Assembly (NCBI GenBank): GCA_949710005.1 | Contig: OX453284.1 | Coordinates: 1,839,501 to 1,903,500 of the forward strand | Direction of reading: 5' to 3' | Source of the DNA: Ricordea florida | Lineage: Eukaryota > Cnidaria > Anthozoa > Corallimorpharia > Ricordeidae | DNA: 64,000 nt | Shown: positions 1 to 7,632 of the stretch, one piece after another | Numbering within the stretch: the first letter of the stretch is position 1 | Layout of the letters: each line of letters opens with the position of its first letter | Notes under the pieces: model-generated | What the model saw: the letters and a program-made list of their open reading frames with translations, nothing else | The model's database searches: none | What the model was told of the DNA's origin: nothing | Program-made: the position numbers and the translations under genes

Positions 1-284
1 TAATTTCTAAAATTATTTCTTACATGGTTCCTGTGGATGATATTGATGCCCTTTGTAATGATTTGAAGAAGGATGATTTAGTTAATCGCGAACTGACAAA
101 CATTGTTGGGTTATTAGCATTAAAAGCAGGAAGACTGGCTGCACTTGCTAGCGGATTATTTCAAGTAGCTAAACACGTTAAAATAGGAAAAATACAACAA
201 AATACAAGTGAAAAACCAGTAAATTCTAACACATCTGATCAAGAAATTAAGCAATCTACTGAAGGTATTGATACTGCATATTAA
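1..284 (+). CDS. Small hydrophobic protein, 5' end probably outside the window
   Basis: I do not recognise a named family. The first ATG is at 24 (86 codons), but the frame stays open to the window edge, so the gene may begin further left and this may be only its C-terminal part. Residues about 25-50 (from the ATG) form a leucine/alanine-rich amphipathic or membrane-associated stretch; the tail is polar and rich in Asn, Ser, Thr and Gln. It is the first of a run of co-directional small genes; the next ATG is 37 nt after its stop, and a TCTAAA promoter-like motif lies in that gap. It resembles unnamed proteins I recall from cnidarian gene models, always as part of this same block; that is recollection, not a search result. 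Confidence 0.6.
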   Translation, partial: ISKIISYMVPVDDIDALCNDLKKDDLVNRELTNIVGLLALKAGRLAALASGLFQVAKHVKIGKIQQNTSEKPVNSNTSDQEIKQSTEGIDTAY

Positions 285-289
285 ACAGA

Positions 290-316
290 TCTAAAAACTT
301 ATTTGTAGCATCTAAA
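290..316 (+). promoter_or_regulatory. Promoter-like motif TCTAAA (two copies) before the 164-aa gene
   Basis: TCTAAAA at 290-296 lies 25 nt before the ATG at 322. A second TCTAAA is at 311-316, immediately upstream of the start. The first copy matches the spacing seen before five other + strand genes of this block. Assignment as a viral promoter is inferred from recurrence and spacing. Confidence 0.5.
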
Positions 317-321
317 TAACA

Positions 322-816
322 ATGTCTGAACAATCTGAAGTAGAAGTAAAAAATACTGAGCAAATTACTAGGGAACCACCTAAAGAATCTAATTCATCAA
401 AAAATAAAGAAAAAGATCCAAAAAAAGTTGCTGCTGGTAAAAAATTAGCGGAATATAATAGAAAAGCAAAAGAAGCATTAGCTAGGGAAATGAAACGCGA
501 AGAGTCCTTACGAGCCGAGGAGCAAGACCGACTGAAGGGAGGAGAAGAAAATGAAAATACAAATAGCGAATCAAATCGAGCAAAGCCCTCCAGCGAAGCG
601 AAATCATGGATACCAGAGTTATCTTTTACTACTGTTTTATCTGTTGTTGGATTAGGATTTACAGCATTTGATCTTTTTATGAGATATCGAGAAAAAGCTA
701 GAGATGGATACACTGAATATAAAAATAGGATACCTGATTTAGCGCAAGTTCCGCAAATACCCCAACCTTCAAAAATTCCATTGTCTCTAACTCCAAAATC
801 TTTAGGAATGGAATAA
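322..816 (+). CDS. Single-pass membrane protein with charged coiled-coil N-terminus (164 aa)
   Basis: No named family recognised. Residues 1-95 are highly charged, with Lys/Glu/Ala-rich segments that should form helices or a coiled coil. Residues about 101-120 form one hydrophobic membrane segment, followed by a basic helix and a proline-rich C-terminus with several P-x-x-P spacings. There is no N-terminal signal peptide, so the protein would be anchored by the internal segment. It sits second in a same-strand cluster of small membrane proteins and is preceded by two TCTAAA motifs. Inference: a virion or morphogenesis membrane protein. A short GC-rich patch around 585-605 stands out from the AT-rich context. 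Confidence 0.7.
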   Translation: MSEQSEVEVKNTEQITREPPKESNSSKNKEKDPKKVAAGKKLAEYNRKAKEALAREMKREESLRAEEQDRLKGGEENENTNSESNRAKPSSEAKSWIPELSFTTVLSVVGLGFTAFDLFMRYREKARDGYTEYKNRIPDLAQVPQIPQPSKIPLSLTPKSLGME

Positions 817-818
817 TC

Positions 819-835
819 TCTAAAGTCATCTAAAG
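819..835 (+). promoter_or_regulatory. Two TCTAAAG motifs before the 72-aa gene
   Basis: TCTAAAG occurs at 819-825 and 829-835. The second copy ends 25 nt before the ATG at 861, matching the spacing before the other + strand genes. Confidence 0.5.
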
Positions 836-860
836 CTTTCTCTTTGATTTAGTAAAAATC

Positions 861-1079
861 ATGTCAAGCGAAAATAAACTTGTGAAAACTGTTACTGATT
901 CAGCGGTACTTATTGGATTAGGAGCTGGAGTTGGGTATGTAGCTAAAAAGATGATGAAAGAATCATTTTTGAATGACCCATCTTCAAGTATTACAAATTA
1001 CGCAAAATGGGTTGCTGTATTGTCGGGTAGTATGTATCTAAAAACATATTTAGAGGATCAAAAGATTTTACCAAAATAA
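861..1079 (+). CDS. Small two-helix membrane protein (72 aa)
   Basis: Unrecognised by name. Two hydrophobic segments (about residues 12-28 and 46-61) are separated by a short polar linker, giving a likely helical hairpin in a membrane. The start context AAAATC-ATG is shared with the 424-aa gene at 2525. The next gene's ATG lies 6 nt after its stop codon, so the two are probably transcribed together or the downstream promoter lies inside this ORF; a TCTAAAA occurs at 1037-1043. As with its neighbours, I recall similar unnamed cnidarian proteins. Function unknown; a structural membrane protein is the simplest reading. Confidence 0.7.
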   Translation: MSSENKLVKTVTDSAVLIGLGAGVGYVAKKMMKESFLNDPSSSITNYAKWVAVLSGSMYLKTYLEDQKILPK

Positions 1080-1085
1080 TAAAAC

Positions 1086-1484
1086 ATGGCATTAGTATCA
1101 TTAGGAATGATGGGTTTAGGAGCTGTATTAAATGCAACCGCCTTTGTTGGCGGAAACTATCTTGCAAAATATCTATCAGGTAATAAAACAGATACAGAAA
1201 AAATACGACACGATAAAGCATTAGAAAAATATCAAAAAGATTATGCAGAATATCAGAAAAATAGACAGAAACTAATTGATTGGAAAATTAAGAAAAAAGA
1301 TGAAAAATATCAAGCATCAAAAAATATTTCAAAAACAAATGAACAATTTGAATTGTATGAACAAATGCAAGAACCAAAATTCTCTGATTATTATAAACCA
1401 AGCGATGATCAAAAGAATGGTGAAATGTTATATGTAGGAGGAGGAATGTTGGCTTTAGGGTATGCGGTCAGTAAATTATTTTAA
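1086..1484 (+). CDS. Membrane protein with hydrophobic termini and charged coil (132 aa)
   Basis: No named family. The first ~28 residues are hydrophobic and Gly/Ala-rich. Residues about 35-80 are a strongly charged Lys/Glu/Tyr/Gln coiled coil, and the last ~19 residues form a second hydrophobic segment. The layout (membrane, helical rod, membrane) suggests a protein that bridges or lines a membrane. It is the last gene of the first + strand run; a strong hairpin (1497-1526) follows 13 nt after its stop, then the convergent 279-aa gene. I recall similar proteins recurring in cnidarian genomes next to homologues of the adjacent genes. Confidence 0.7.
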   Translation: MALVSLGMMGLGAVLNATAFVGGNYLAKYLSGNKTDTEKIRHDKALEKYQKDYAEYQKNRQKLIDWKIKKKDEKYQASKNISKTNEQFELYEQMQEPKFSDYYKPSDDQKNGEMLYVGGGMLALGYAVSKLF

Positions 1485-1496
1485 ACAATTATTTTT

Positions 1497-1526
1497 GTTA
1501 TGTAACCAGTAATTGGGTTATATAAC
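1497..1526. terminator. Hairpin between convergent genes (copy 1)
   Basis: Arms GTTATGTAACC (1497-1507) and GGTTATATAAC (1516-1526) pair over 11 bp with one G-U wobble around an 8-nt loop. It lies between the stop of the 132-aa gene and the stop of the opposing 279-aa gene, and is almost identical to the hairpin at 6878-6907, which also separates two convergent genes. A bidirectional transcription-end or polyadenylation signal, like the palindromic 3' ends of mimivirus transcripts, is inferred. Confidence 0.6.
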
Positions 1527-1548
1527 ATAATTTTATTTATTATTAAGT

Positions 1549-2388
1549 TTACATAAGGCTTCCATTATCTGAATCTGAATCATCTTCTTGTTCCATAAAT
1601 TCAGCATATGATTTACAATCAGAAACAATTACTTCAGGATTATATTTTGGTTTAGCCAATAATTTTTTAATTTCAATTTGTGGTTCTATATATGCTTCAT
1701 AAAGTTTTACCTGAAGAGAAATTATTTTTGCGCCAATAAATATTGATTCAATTTTGATTGCGCATTCAGCGCGGCAGCGTTTATTCATTAAATCCTTATA
1801 TTCCATTAATTCATCATTTTCCATATTATAAAATTTTGTTAGAAACCTATCTTCTCTTTTTGAGTAGATTAATTTTGCATATAGTGTTGGACCTCTGCCC
1901 TCAGCTTTACGCATAAAAGTTTTGTTTTTGTTATCTGTAATTTTTACCATTTTCCAATATAGAGGATTTAAACCACCCTTTGTTTTTGTAAGATCAGTCC
2001 TCAATAATTCAAACTTGTCAATTTTTTCTCTATTTTCTATCAAATGATCTATACAACAATCCACTATTTCATTAAAACCATTAATCCATTTTTCTTCTTC
2101 AGGAGTGGGTTCATCTTTACTCCATAAACACAAAGGAAAAGTATATCCTGTAACTTTTTGTGTTTCTTGACTTTTATTTTCTGAAACTCCATATGAATAC
2201 AAACGACCAGTTGGAATAACAAGTTCTCCTTCGGTTCCATCTTCATTTTTTGTAAAAATATTAATTCGCTTAAATTCAATCTTTGGCTTAGTTCCAGGAA
2301 CTTCTCCTGAAATTGGTTTAGAAAATATCATGCGATCTTTTGGAATGTAATTATTAATATTTGTTAATTGTGTGCTTTCATTAATCAT
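1549..2388 (-). CDS. 279-aa protein, tentatively ssDNA-binding-like
   Basis: A soluble mixed alpha/beta protein with no membrane segment, ending in an acidic Asp/Ser/Glu tail. A central G-R-G-P-T-L-Y-A-K-L segment followed by an aromatic strand recalls the DUF2738-type (putative ssDNA-binding) proteins of large DNA viruses, and acidic C-termini are common in SSBs; this match is from memory and weak. It is the only - strand gene inside the + strand cluster and opposes the 132-aa gene across a shared hairpin. Its upstream region (2389-2455) is nearly pure A/T and lacks the TYTAAAR motif, so it may belong to a different (early?) expression class. Confidence 0.55.
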   Translation of the reverse strand: MINESTQLTNINNYIPKDRMIFSKPISGEVPGTKPKIEFKRINIFTKNEDGTEGELVIPTGRLYSYGVSENKSQETQKVTGYTFPLCLWSKDEPTPEEEKWINGFNEIVDCCIDHLIENREKIDKFELLRTDLTKTKGGLNPLYWKMVKITDNKNKTFMRKAEGRGPTLYAKLIYSKREDRFLTKFYNMENDELMEYKDLMNKRCRAECAIKIESIFIGAKIISLQVKLYEAYIEPQIEIKKLLAKPKYNPEVIVSDCKSYAEFMEQEDDSDSDNGSLM

Positions 2389-2524
2389 TTTATTTTACTT
2401 TTATATTTATTTTCTTTTATTTAAATTCATTTTTTTTCTTTTCAAAATAACTTTAGGCGTTATCTACCCCGATTTTCCCGTTTGCTTTGCTTGTTTAAAG
2501 ATTTCTTACTGATGAGTAAAAATC
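2389..2524. promoter_or_regulatory. Divergent intergenic promoter region
   Basis: This 136-bp gap separates the divergent 279-aa (-) and 424-aa (+) genes. On the + side TTTAAAG at 2494-2500 lies 24 nt before the ATG at 2525. On the - side the sequence is A/T-only for about 60 nt and includes AAAAAAAATGAATT, a string also present upstream of the 209-aa - strand gene. Roles are inferred from repetition. Confidence 0.45.
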
Positions 2525-3799
2525 ATGGCAGAAGAAATGGAATTAGAAGATTTGCCAAAAGAAACTGATGATGATAATGATGGTGAGGATGAGGCTGATA
2601 CATTTTTTGAAACCCCAAACACATCTACAACCTTTGAACAAGATTATGCTGGTTATGATGATTATAACCAACAGAAGGGGCGGGCTGAATGGGATAAACA
2701 AGCTGATCGACCCAAAGGGTCTCCCCGCTCCGCGGAAGGGGGGAGTCCGGATAATTTTAGAGATGAGGAATATGATAGAATGAGAGAAGCGAGGCAAAAA
2801 CTCAAACGTTATTATCCAAATTACAATCCCAATGACAGCCCATTTAATGTGCGATTTGGAGAAAATGGTAGTATAGAAGGAAAATTAAGTATTGCTGGTA
2901 ATAATGTGTGGCATACATTAGTTGATGAAAATGGAGTTCGTAACACAGAAAATTTACCAAAAACATTTAGAAAAGCTCTGCGTGCTGATTATGAAACCAT
3001 GTTGGAAAAATATAATGATGTTAAATCCAAATTGAACGAAGAAAAAGAAAAACACAATGAATTAATTTCTGCAGTTAAGGGAATAGATTCGCTTTTAGCA
3101 ACTCGATCGGTTGAGATTAGTCAATACGATGAAAGAGAAAAAGAACTTAGACAATTTATTGAAAAACTTCAGGTACAAAAAGCAGAAAATAAAAGTCTTT
3201 TCGATCAAACCGCTAAACAGAATATAGAATTAAAAATACAAGCGGAGAAACTTTTGGATGAAGTAAAATTATACAAAGAAGAAATAGATAAATACAAAAA
3301 GGATAAATCTAATTCAGAAATGTTAAAACGCGGTAATGATAGATTACAAAATGAGGTTGATAAATTAGAAGAACAACTTAGAAATAAAACAATTTCCATG
3401 GAAGAACAAATATCAAATATTGATGGTAAAAAAGATGAAATACTTAAAAATTTACCATTGCGAGAGCGTATAAAATACTTATTCAAAAAATATGGATTTA
3501 CGGTATTTGCGGTTGTAAGCGCTGTGGGTATTATCATTGGGGTTATAGTTTCTAATCTTTCTAAAGGTTTATCAACATTAGGCAGGGGAGTTGGTAATGG
3601 TTTGAAAACTTTAGGTAAAAAACTGGGTGAAATATTACCGGGAATGGTTGGCGCAATAGTTAGCTTTCTATTCAAAACAGCAGGTCAGGTTATTGGATTT
3701 TTAGGTGAAAATGCTTGGCTTTTGATATTGGCTGTGGTTTTATATTTTGTAGAACAGTTTAAAAAGAGACCCTCCGGGCCGCGAAGCAAGAGTAAGTAG
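2525..3799 (+). CDS. Acidic coiled-coil protein with C-terminal membrane region (424 aa)
   Basis: Not a named family. Residues 1-90 are acidic and low-complexity; about 105-150 form a compact conserved-looking segment; 155-305 are a long heptad-rich coiled coil; and 325-411 contain three hydrophobic segments (about 325-345, 367-393, 396-411) joined by Gly/Lys-rich linkers, ending in a basic tail. This is the architecture of a membrane-anchored rod. I recall near-identical C-terminal regions in unnamed proteins of cnidarian and sponge genomes. A GC-rich, partly palindromic patch (2710-2752) lies in frame within the disordered part, unlike the rest of the AT-rich gene. Role in virion structure or membrane remodelling is inference. 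Confidence 0.75.
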   Translation: MAEEMELEDLPKETDDDNDGEDEADTFFETPNTSTTFEQDYAGYDDYNQQKGRAEWDKQADRPKGSPRSAEGGSPDNFRDEEYDRMREARQKLKRYYPNYNPNDSPFNVRFGENGSIEGKLSIAGNNVWHTLVDENGVRNTENLPKTFRKALRADYETMLEKYNDVKSKLNEEKEKHNELISAVKGIDSLLATRSVEISQYDEREKELRQFIEKLQVQKAENKSLFDQTAKQNIELKIQAEKLLDEVKLYKEEIDKYKKDKSNSEMLKRGNDRLQNEVDKLEEQLRNKTISMEEQISNIDGKKDEILKNLPLRERIKYLFKKYGFTVFAVVSAVGIIIGVIVSNLSKGLSTLGRGVGNGLKTLGKKLGEILPGMVGAIVSFLFKTAGQVIGFLGENAWLLILAVVLYFVEQFKKRPSGPRSKSK

Positions 3800-3800
3800 G

Positions 3801-3807
3801 TTTAAAA
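3801..3807 (+). promoter_or_regulatory. TTTAAAA motif before the 201-aa gene
   Basis: TTTAAAA lies 26 nt before the ATG at 3834 and directly follows the stop of the 424-aa gene. It is a variant of the TYTAAAR motif repeated before + strand genes here. Confidence 0.4.
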
Positions 3808-3833
3808 AGTAGCACATTGATCACTAAAATACT

Positions 3834-4439
3834 ATGGCAGATTACACTGGAATTTATCCTCATCTTCCAAATAATAATGATAACGTTATTAATTTCAGGT
3901 TACAAAAATCAAGTGAAGTATTGCAAAATCTTGAAAAAGAAATTAAACATTACGAAAATGTAAGAAAAAAATACAATAGAGCTAGAGGAATATTTACAAG
4001 AATAAGCGTTAGTGGTGGATTAATTTCAGTTATTCTATCCGCAAGCGGTTTAGGAACTTCACTTAGTGGTTTTGGAGCTATTGTTGGTATACCTTTGGGT
4101 GTTGTTGGCGGTGTTTTTGGTGGAGTATCGGTTATATTTGGATTTGCATCGAAAAGGCTTTCAAACAAGGTAAGTAAACACGAACAAACGGCTGCAATCG
4201 CAAGATCAAAATTAAACACCATTAATGATTTAGTATCAAAAGCTTTGAAAGATAATGCAATTTCAGATCAAGAATTTTCAATCATTCTCGCGGAATTGGA
4301 AAAGTTTGAAAAATTAAAAGTAGAAGTTAGACAAAAGTTTAGAAAAGAATCAGAAAAAAACTTCGACATGTCAATTATAAGGAAGAAAGTTCGAGAAGAT
4401 CTTTTAAGAGAATTAACTGGAGGAGGGAAAGATCATTAA
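3834..4439 (+). CDS. Membrane protein with Gly-rich hydrophobic hairpin (201 aa)
   Basis: Unrecognised by name. Residues 22-50 form a charged helix, 57-105 a long Gly/Ser/Val-rich hydrophobic region sufficient for two membrane passes, and 110-190 a Lys/Glu-rich helical region. The overall shape resembles coiled-coil/hairpin membrane proteins, including some pore-forming proteins, but I see no motif that supports a toxin assignment. I recall homologues as unnamed proteins in cnidarians, sponges and other invertebrates. It follows the 424-aa gene by 34 nt and precedes the 533-aa gene. A structural or membrane-associated role is inferred. Confidence 0.75.
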   Translation: MADYTGIYPHLPNNNDNVINFRLQKSSEVLQNLEKEIKHYENVRKKYNRARGIFTRISVSGGLISVILSASGLGTSLSGFGAIVGIPLGVVGGVFGGVSVIFGFASKRLSNKVSKHEQTAAIARSKLNTINDLVSKALKDNAISDQEFSIILAELEKFEKLKVEVRQKFRKESEKNFDMSIIRKKVREDLLRELTGGGKDH

Positions 4440-4526
4440 AAATTTCATTTGAAAGAACAGATGTGGGTTGTAATTGTTTTGCTTTGATTAGAAGAGAGGT
4501 TGATTAACATTTTATTCTTGATTAGA

Positions 4527-4533
4527 TTTAAAG
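4527..4533 (+). promoter_or_regulatory. TTTAAAG motif before the 533-aa gene
   Basis: TTTAAAG lies 28 nt before the ATG at 4562. This supports the ATG at 4562 rather than the in-frame TTG at 4544 as the start. Confidence 0.45.
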
Positions 4534-4561
4534 GTCAGGTTATTTGAAAACAAAGAATAAA

Positions 4562-6163
4562 ATGTTGTTGGATCAATTCAAAACTCGATACCCAAACGTT
4601 AATCTAGATAAATTTACCTTTATTAATGATTCATTCGGCGGATATATTAAATGGAACTTTAATGGAACAATTATAATGTCAAACGATGATCCTACCGGAA
4701 AAACATGGACAGAAAATCTATCAAATACTTTAAAAACTCAATTATGGAATGATTTGGGGTTAAAAAACAAAGTTGTGATTAGTTCATTTCCAAAAAGTTT
4801 ATCATTTACCAATAAAACATATCCAATACCGGGTGTTAGTTTTAGTGAATTTGCTCCTGATTTAACCAAAATGTTAATGTTTCTCGAAATATATGTTTCA
4901 GAAAATGATAGTTTTACTCCTCCTCCAATGAGAAATATATTTAAATCTCAAGTTATAGAATTATATAGCGGAAAGGAAAGCAGAGATTGGTTGAATAAAC
5001 CAAACATTAGTCATTGGCCTCAACAATTAAATATGGCGGTTTGGTGCGCTACATCGGGTTGCGGAGTAAGTTTAATTGAAAGTTTAAATTATCCAAAGGT
5101 TATTAGTAGTTTTATAAAGTTTCACGTTATTTTTACAATAAGGAGAATATTGTTTGAAATGGGATTACCTTTACCGGATGAAAAAACTTTTTCTTTAAAA
5201 AATAATCCTTACAATAAAAACGCTTATAATCGTTTATGCGCAGAATTTGGATTAAGCAATAATCAAGATTTTAAGGGATTGAATAAACCTTTGGCTGATT
5301 TTAGATGGAAAGGTGGAGCAAACCATGGATTGGGGGATGTATTCATTAATTATGGAAAAGGATATGTACCACCGGGAGAAGTTCATGGAATAGGAGGAGG
5401 AAATCAAAATGTAAGAATTATAAGAAATTATGATCATGAAGCTAATATTTGGCCAAGCGATTCCGCAAAATTTTCCGATGATGGTGGAAAGAAAATAGAT
5501 GGTAATTTAATCTCCATGCTTCGAAACGATTACTTTAAAGATTTCAAATATGCATGGTTTATACCTGAAAACGGATATGGATTAACAAAAGCTGGTTTGG
5601 GAAGATTAAATAGATCGGCTGAAGCTTTTGTTTATTGCATATTAGGTTCTCAAGTTAATACTAGGAATTCAATTATTGGAAATGGTGGGGGTGCTGTTGA
5701 AACTCAAAATGAATTTTTATCATTATTTGAAAGCAGTGTTATTGAAAATGATATTCCAAAATCTGTTCAAAATTATCAAAAGTCTGTTCAAGAAACAAGG
5801 TTAAGATTGGATTTAGCTATAGCTCCTGGAGTTTGGCTGATGCCAAGCAATATGATTATAAACACGGAAAGCGTTATTGGATATAATAACAAACTAATGA
5901 AAGCAACTGAAGATATGAAGTTTGGTATTAATAATTCAATAAATGTTGAAACAAAAACTGTTGGAATAAGTCATACTTTAGGATCTTCAAAAATTTTATT
6001 AAATACACAAAAATATAAAATACCGGTTAAGGATAAAAAACAAAAAGATGAAAATGAGGATATAAATGAAAAACAAGAAAATACTGATACATCACAACAT
6101 CAAGTTAATCTTATATTATTTATTATTTTAGGTGGAGGATTATCTTGGTTTTTATTTCGCTAA
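4562..6163 (+). CDS. Large putative structural protein, best major-capsid candidate (533 aa)
   Basis: I chose the ATG at 4562; the frame is open to a TTG at 4544. No named domain is recognised. The protein is beta-rich with many aromatic, Asn and Gly residues, has a short Cys-containing segment (V-W-C-A-T-S-G-C-G, about residues 160-168), a basic helix-rich patch near 185-200, a Gly/Asn-rich middle, then a Lys/Glu/Asp-rich linker and a C-terminal membrane segment (about 514-533). Its size and position just before a penton-like gene fit the capsid gene pair of polinton-like viruses, but I cannot see double jelly-roll signatures and a C-terminal anchor is unusual for such a capsid. I recall unnamed homologues across cnidarians. 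Confidence 0.7.
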   Translation: MLLDQFKTRYPNVNLDKFTFINDSFGGYIKWNFNGTIIMSNDDPTGKTWTENLSNTLKTQLWNDLGLKNKVVISSFPKSLSFTNKTYPIPGVSFSEFAPDLTKMLMFLEIYVSENDSFTPPPMRNIFKSQVIELYSGKESRDWLNKPNISHWPQQLNMAVWCATSGCGVSLIESLNYPKVISSFIKFHVIFTIRRILFEMGLPLPDEKTFSLKNNPYNKNAYNRLCAEFGLSNNQDFKGLNKPLADFRWKGGANHGLGDVFINYGKGYVPPGEVHGIGGGNQNVRIIRNYDHEANIWPSDSAKFSDDGGKKIDGNLISMLRNDYFKDFKYAWFIPENGYGLTKAGLGRLNRSAEAFVYCILGSQVNTRNSIIGNGGGAVETQNEFLSLFESSVIENDIPKSVQNYQKSVQETRLRLDLAIAPGVWLMPSNMIINTESVIGYNNKLMKATEDMKFGINNSINVETKTVGISHTLGSSKILLNTQKYKIPVKDKKQKDENEDINEKQENTDTSQHQVNLILFIILGGGLSWFLFR

Positions 6164-6180
6164 TGTTTTGATTATAGAAA

Positions 6181-6214
6181 TCTAAAGATGAATAAGATGT
6201 AATCAGATCTAAAG
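6181..6214 (+). promoter_or_regulatory. Two TCTAAAG motifs before the 211-aa gene
   Basis: TCTAAAG occurs at 6181-6187 and 6208-6214; the second ends 21 nt before the ATG at 6236. A small palindrome CAGCTTCGCTG lies between the motif and the start. Confidence 0.5.
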
Positions 6215-6235
6215 ACCAGCTTCGCTGAAAACAAA

Positions 6236-6871
6236 ATGTTAAGTATTGCAATGTATAATTCAGAAACAAGGATTTATTTAGATCCTCCTCTGGAAAATCT
6301 TCGAGAGATACAACTCCTGGATTATAATATAAAAACCAAAAGATTGATTAATTTCAAGGATCAACAGGCGTTAACTGATGAAAGACAGGGGTTCGTTTTA
6401 AAGATACCGCCGGGCACATATTCATTGGTTGATATTCAATCATTTTTTCATAATTATACAGATAATCTAAAGTTAACAATAAATGGTAATAATAATGTTG
6501 GGTATCTATTTTCAAATAAGAATTATAACATTAAACTTACTAGAGATTTACAAGTTAATTTAGGTTTGCCAGAAATTATAAATCCTCGTAAAATATATAC
6601 CATAAATATACAAATTAAGGAACCATTGAGACTTATGTGCAGTATAGTGGATAATAGGATGTCATATATGAATAAAAGTAAAAATGGCGAGCTTGTAAAA
6701 CTAACTCCATCACAACTAATAGCAAACATACCCTCAAAAGATTATCCAACAATTCCTGTTCGAAAATATGATACACAAATAAACCACTTTGATTTAACAA
6801 TATTAGACGCAGAATGGAAAAAACTTGATCTGAAGGATTCTCCTATAACTATAAGTTTAAGATTCAGATAA
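6236..6871 (+). CDS. Penton/minor-capsid-like protein (211 aa)
   Basis: A beta-rich protein without membrane segments. Its layout follows the pattern I know from penton-like or minor capsid proteins of Polintons, adintoviruses and polinton-like viruses: an N-terminal section about the local basis, then I-P-P-G-T-Y-S at about residues 61-67 leading into a helix, a G-Y-L-F-S beta stretch, an L-x-x-x-L-G-L-P turn, a strand ending M-C-S-I-V-D, and a C-terminal L-R-F-R strand after a D-x-x-D-x-x-I element. The match is by pattern and memory. If right, it would sit at capsid vertices together with the 533-aa protein encoded just upstream. It is followed by the second convergent hairpin. Confidence 0.6.
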   Translation: MLSIAMYNSETRIYLDPPLENLREIQLLDYNIKTKRLINFKDQQALTDERQGFVLKIPPGTYSLVDIQSFFHNYTDNLKLTINGNNNVGYLFSNKNYNIKLTRDLQVNLGLPEIINPRKIYTINIQIKEPLRLMCSIVDNRMSYMNKSKNGELVKLTPSQLIANIPSKDYPTIPVRKYDTQINHFDLTILDAEWKKLDLKDSPITISLRFR

Positions 6872-6877
6872 ATTTTT

Positions 6878-6907
6878 GTTATGTAACCAGTAATTAGGTT
6901 ATATAAC
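6878..6907. terminator. Hairpin between convergent genes (copy 2)
   Basis: Arms GTTATGTAACC (6878-6888) and GGTTATATAAC (6897-6907) with loop AGTAATTA; the flanks (TTTTT before, ATAATT after) also match copy 1 at 1497-1526. It separates the 211-aa (+) and 209-aa (-) genes. Confidence 0.6.
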
Positions 6908-6930
6908 ATAATTATATAATATTATTTACT

Positions 6931-7560
6931 TTATGACCATCTTTTTTCCAAATCTCTTAACTCTTCAAAATCTAAATATCTACTTGGCTGCCATACTGCT
7001 TCAACTATTTCATCATGTAATTTTTTGTAGAATTTGTTTTTATGCATTATCTTATCATAATTTAGATATATGATAACATCAAAAAAATCAATAGTAAACT
7101 TTTTATCAAAGTTATTAATACTACATTCCTTATCGTAATAACCATCAACTTTATCAACATAATCATCATAATCATTAAAATAGCGAACATATTCCTCATT
7201 AACATAATGATAAATACCTGCTTCATTTTCATCAACATATTCTTTTAACCGCCGTTTATAATCTTTATTAGCGCAATTTAATAATTCTTTTACAAATTTA
7301 TCAACACTTATACCATTCACGCCAAATTTTTTATCAGAATAATAATAAATAGAACTTCCATCGCTAAAAGTATTATAACTAATTTTAAAAATAATAGCAT
7401 AATCTTTTTTCTTTTTTTCTTCAATAAAACTCCTATTTTTTGATAATATTTTTAACAAATCTTCTTTAATTGTATCTATAAAATCACAAAAATTTAATTC
7501 TTCCTCATTATAATATTGCAAACTAAAAAAGCTATTTTTGTTACGTACTAGTATTTTCAT
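6931..7560 (-). CDS. Unrecognised soluble protein (209 aa)
   Basis: No family recognised. The protein is rich in Asp, Glu, Tyr, Lys and Asn, lacks membrane segments and signal peptide, and contains several D-Y/Y-D clusters in its middle third. It is very AT-rich even for this block. It is convergent with the 211-aa gene across a shared hairpin, and its A/T-only upstream region contains AAAAAAAATGAATT, also found upstream of the 279-aa - strand gene. The 72-nt gap to the stop of the next - strand gene holds a string (7612-7630) similar to one arm of the convergent hairpins. Confidence 0.6.
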   Translation of the reverse strand: MKILVRNKNSFFSLQYYNEEELNFCDFIDTIKEDLLKILSKNRSFIEEKKKKDYAIIFKISYNTFSDGSSIYYYSDKKFGVNGISVDKFVKELLNCANKDYKRRLKEYVDENEAGIYHYVNEEYVRYFNDYDDYVDKVDGYYDKECSINNFDKKFTIDFFDVIIYLNYDKIMHKNKFYKKLHDEIVEAVWQPSRYLDFEELRDLEKRWS

Positions 7561-7632
7561 TTTATTTTTTTTTATATCTTTTTTTTTAAATTATAATTCA
7601 TTTTTTTTATTTTATTATACAACATAATTAGT

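Noticed and set aside
312-713. A 133-aa - strand ORF antisense to the 164-aa gene
   Set aside because: Opposite a better-supported gene with promoter motif and consistent gene direction; no recognisable content.
3834-4439. A pore-forming toxin, from the helix-hydrophobic hairpin-helix layout
   Set aside because: Only a general shape; no family motif, no secretion signal, and the neighbours are structural-type genes.
4544-4561. TTG at 4544 as the start of the large structural gene
   Set aside because: An in-frame ATG at 4562 has the usual distance from the TTTAAAG motif; a TTG start is unlikely in a eukaryotic setting.
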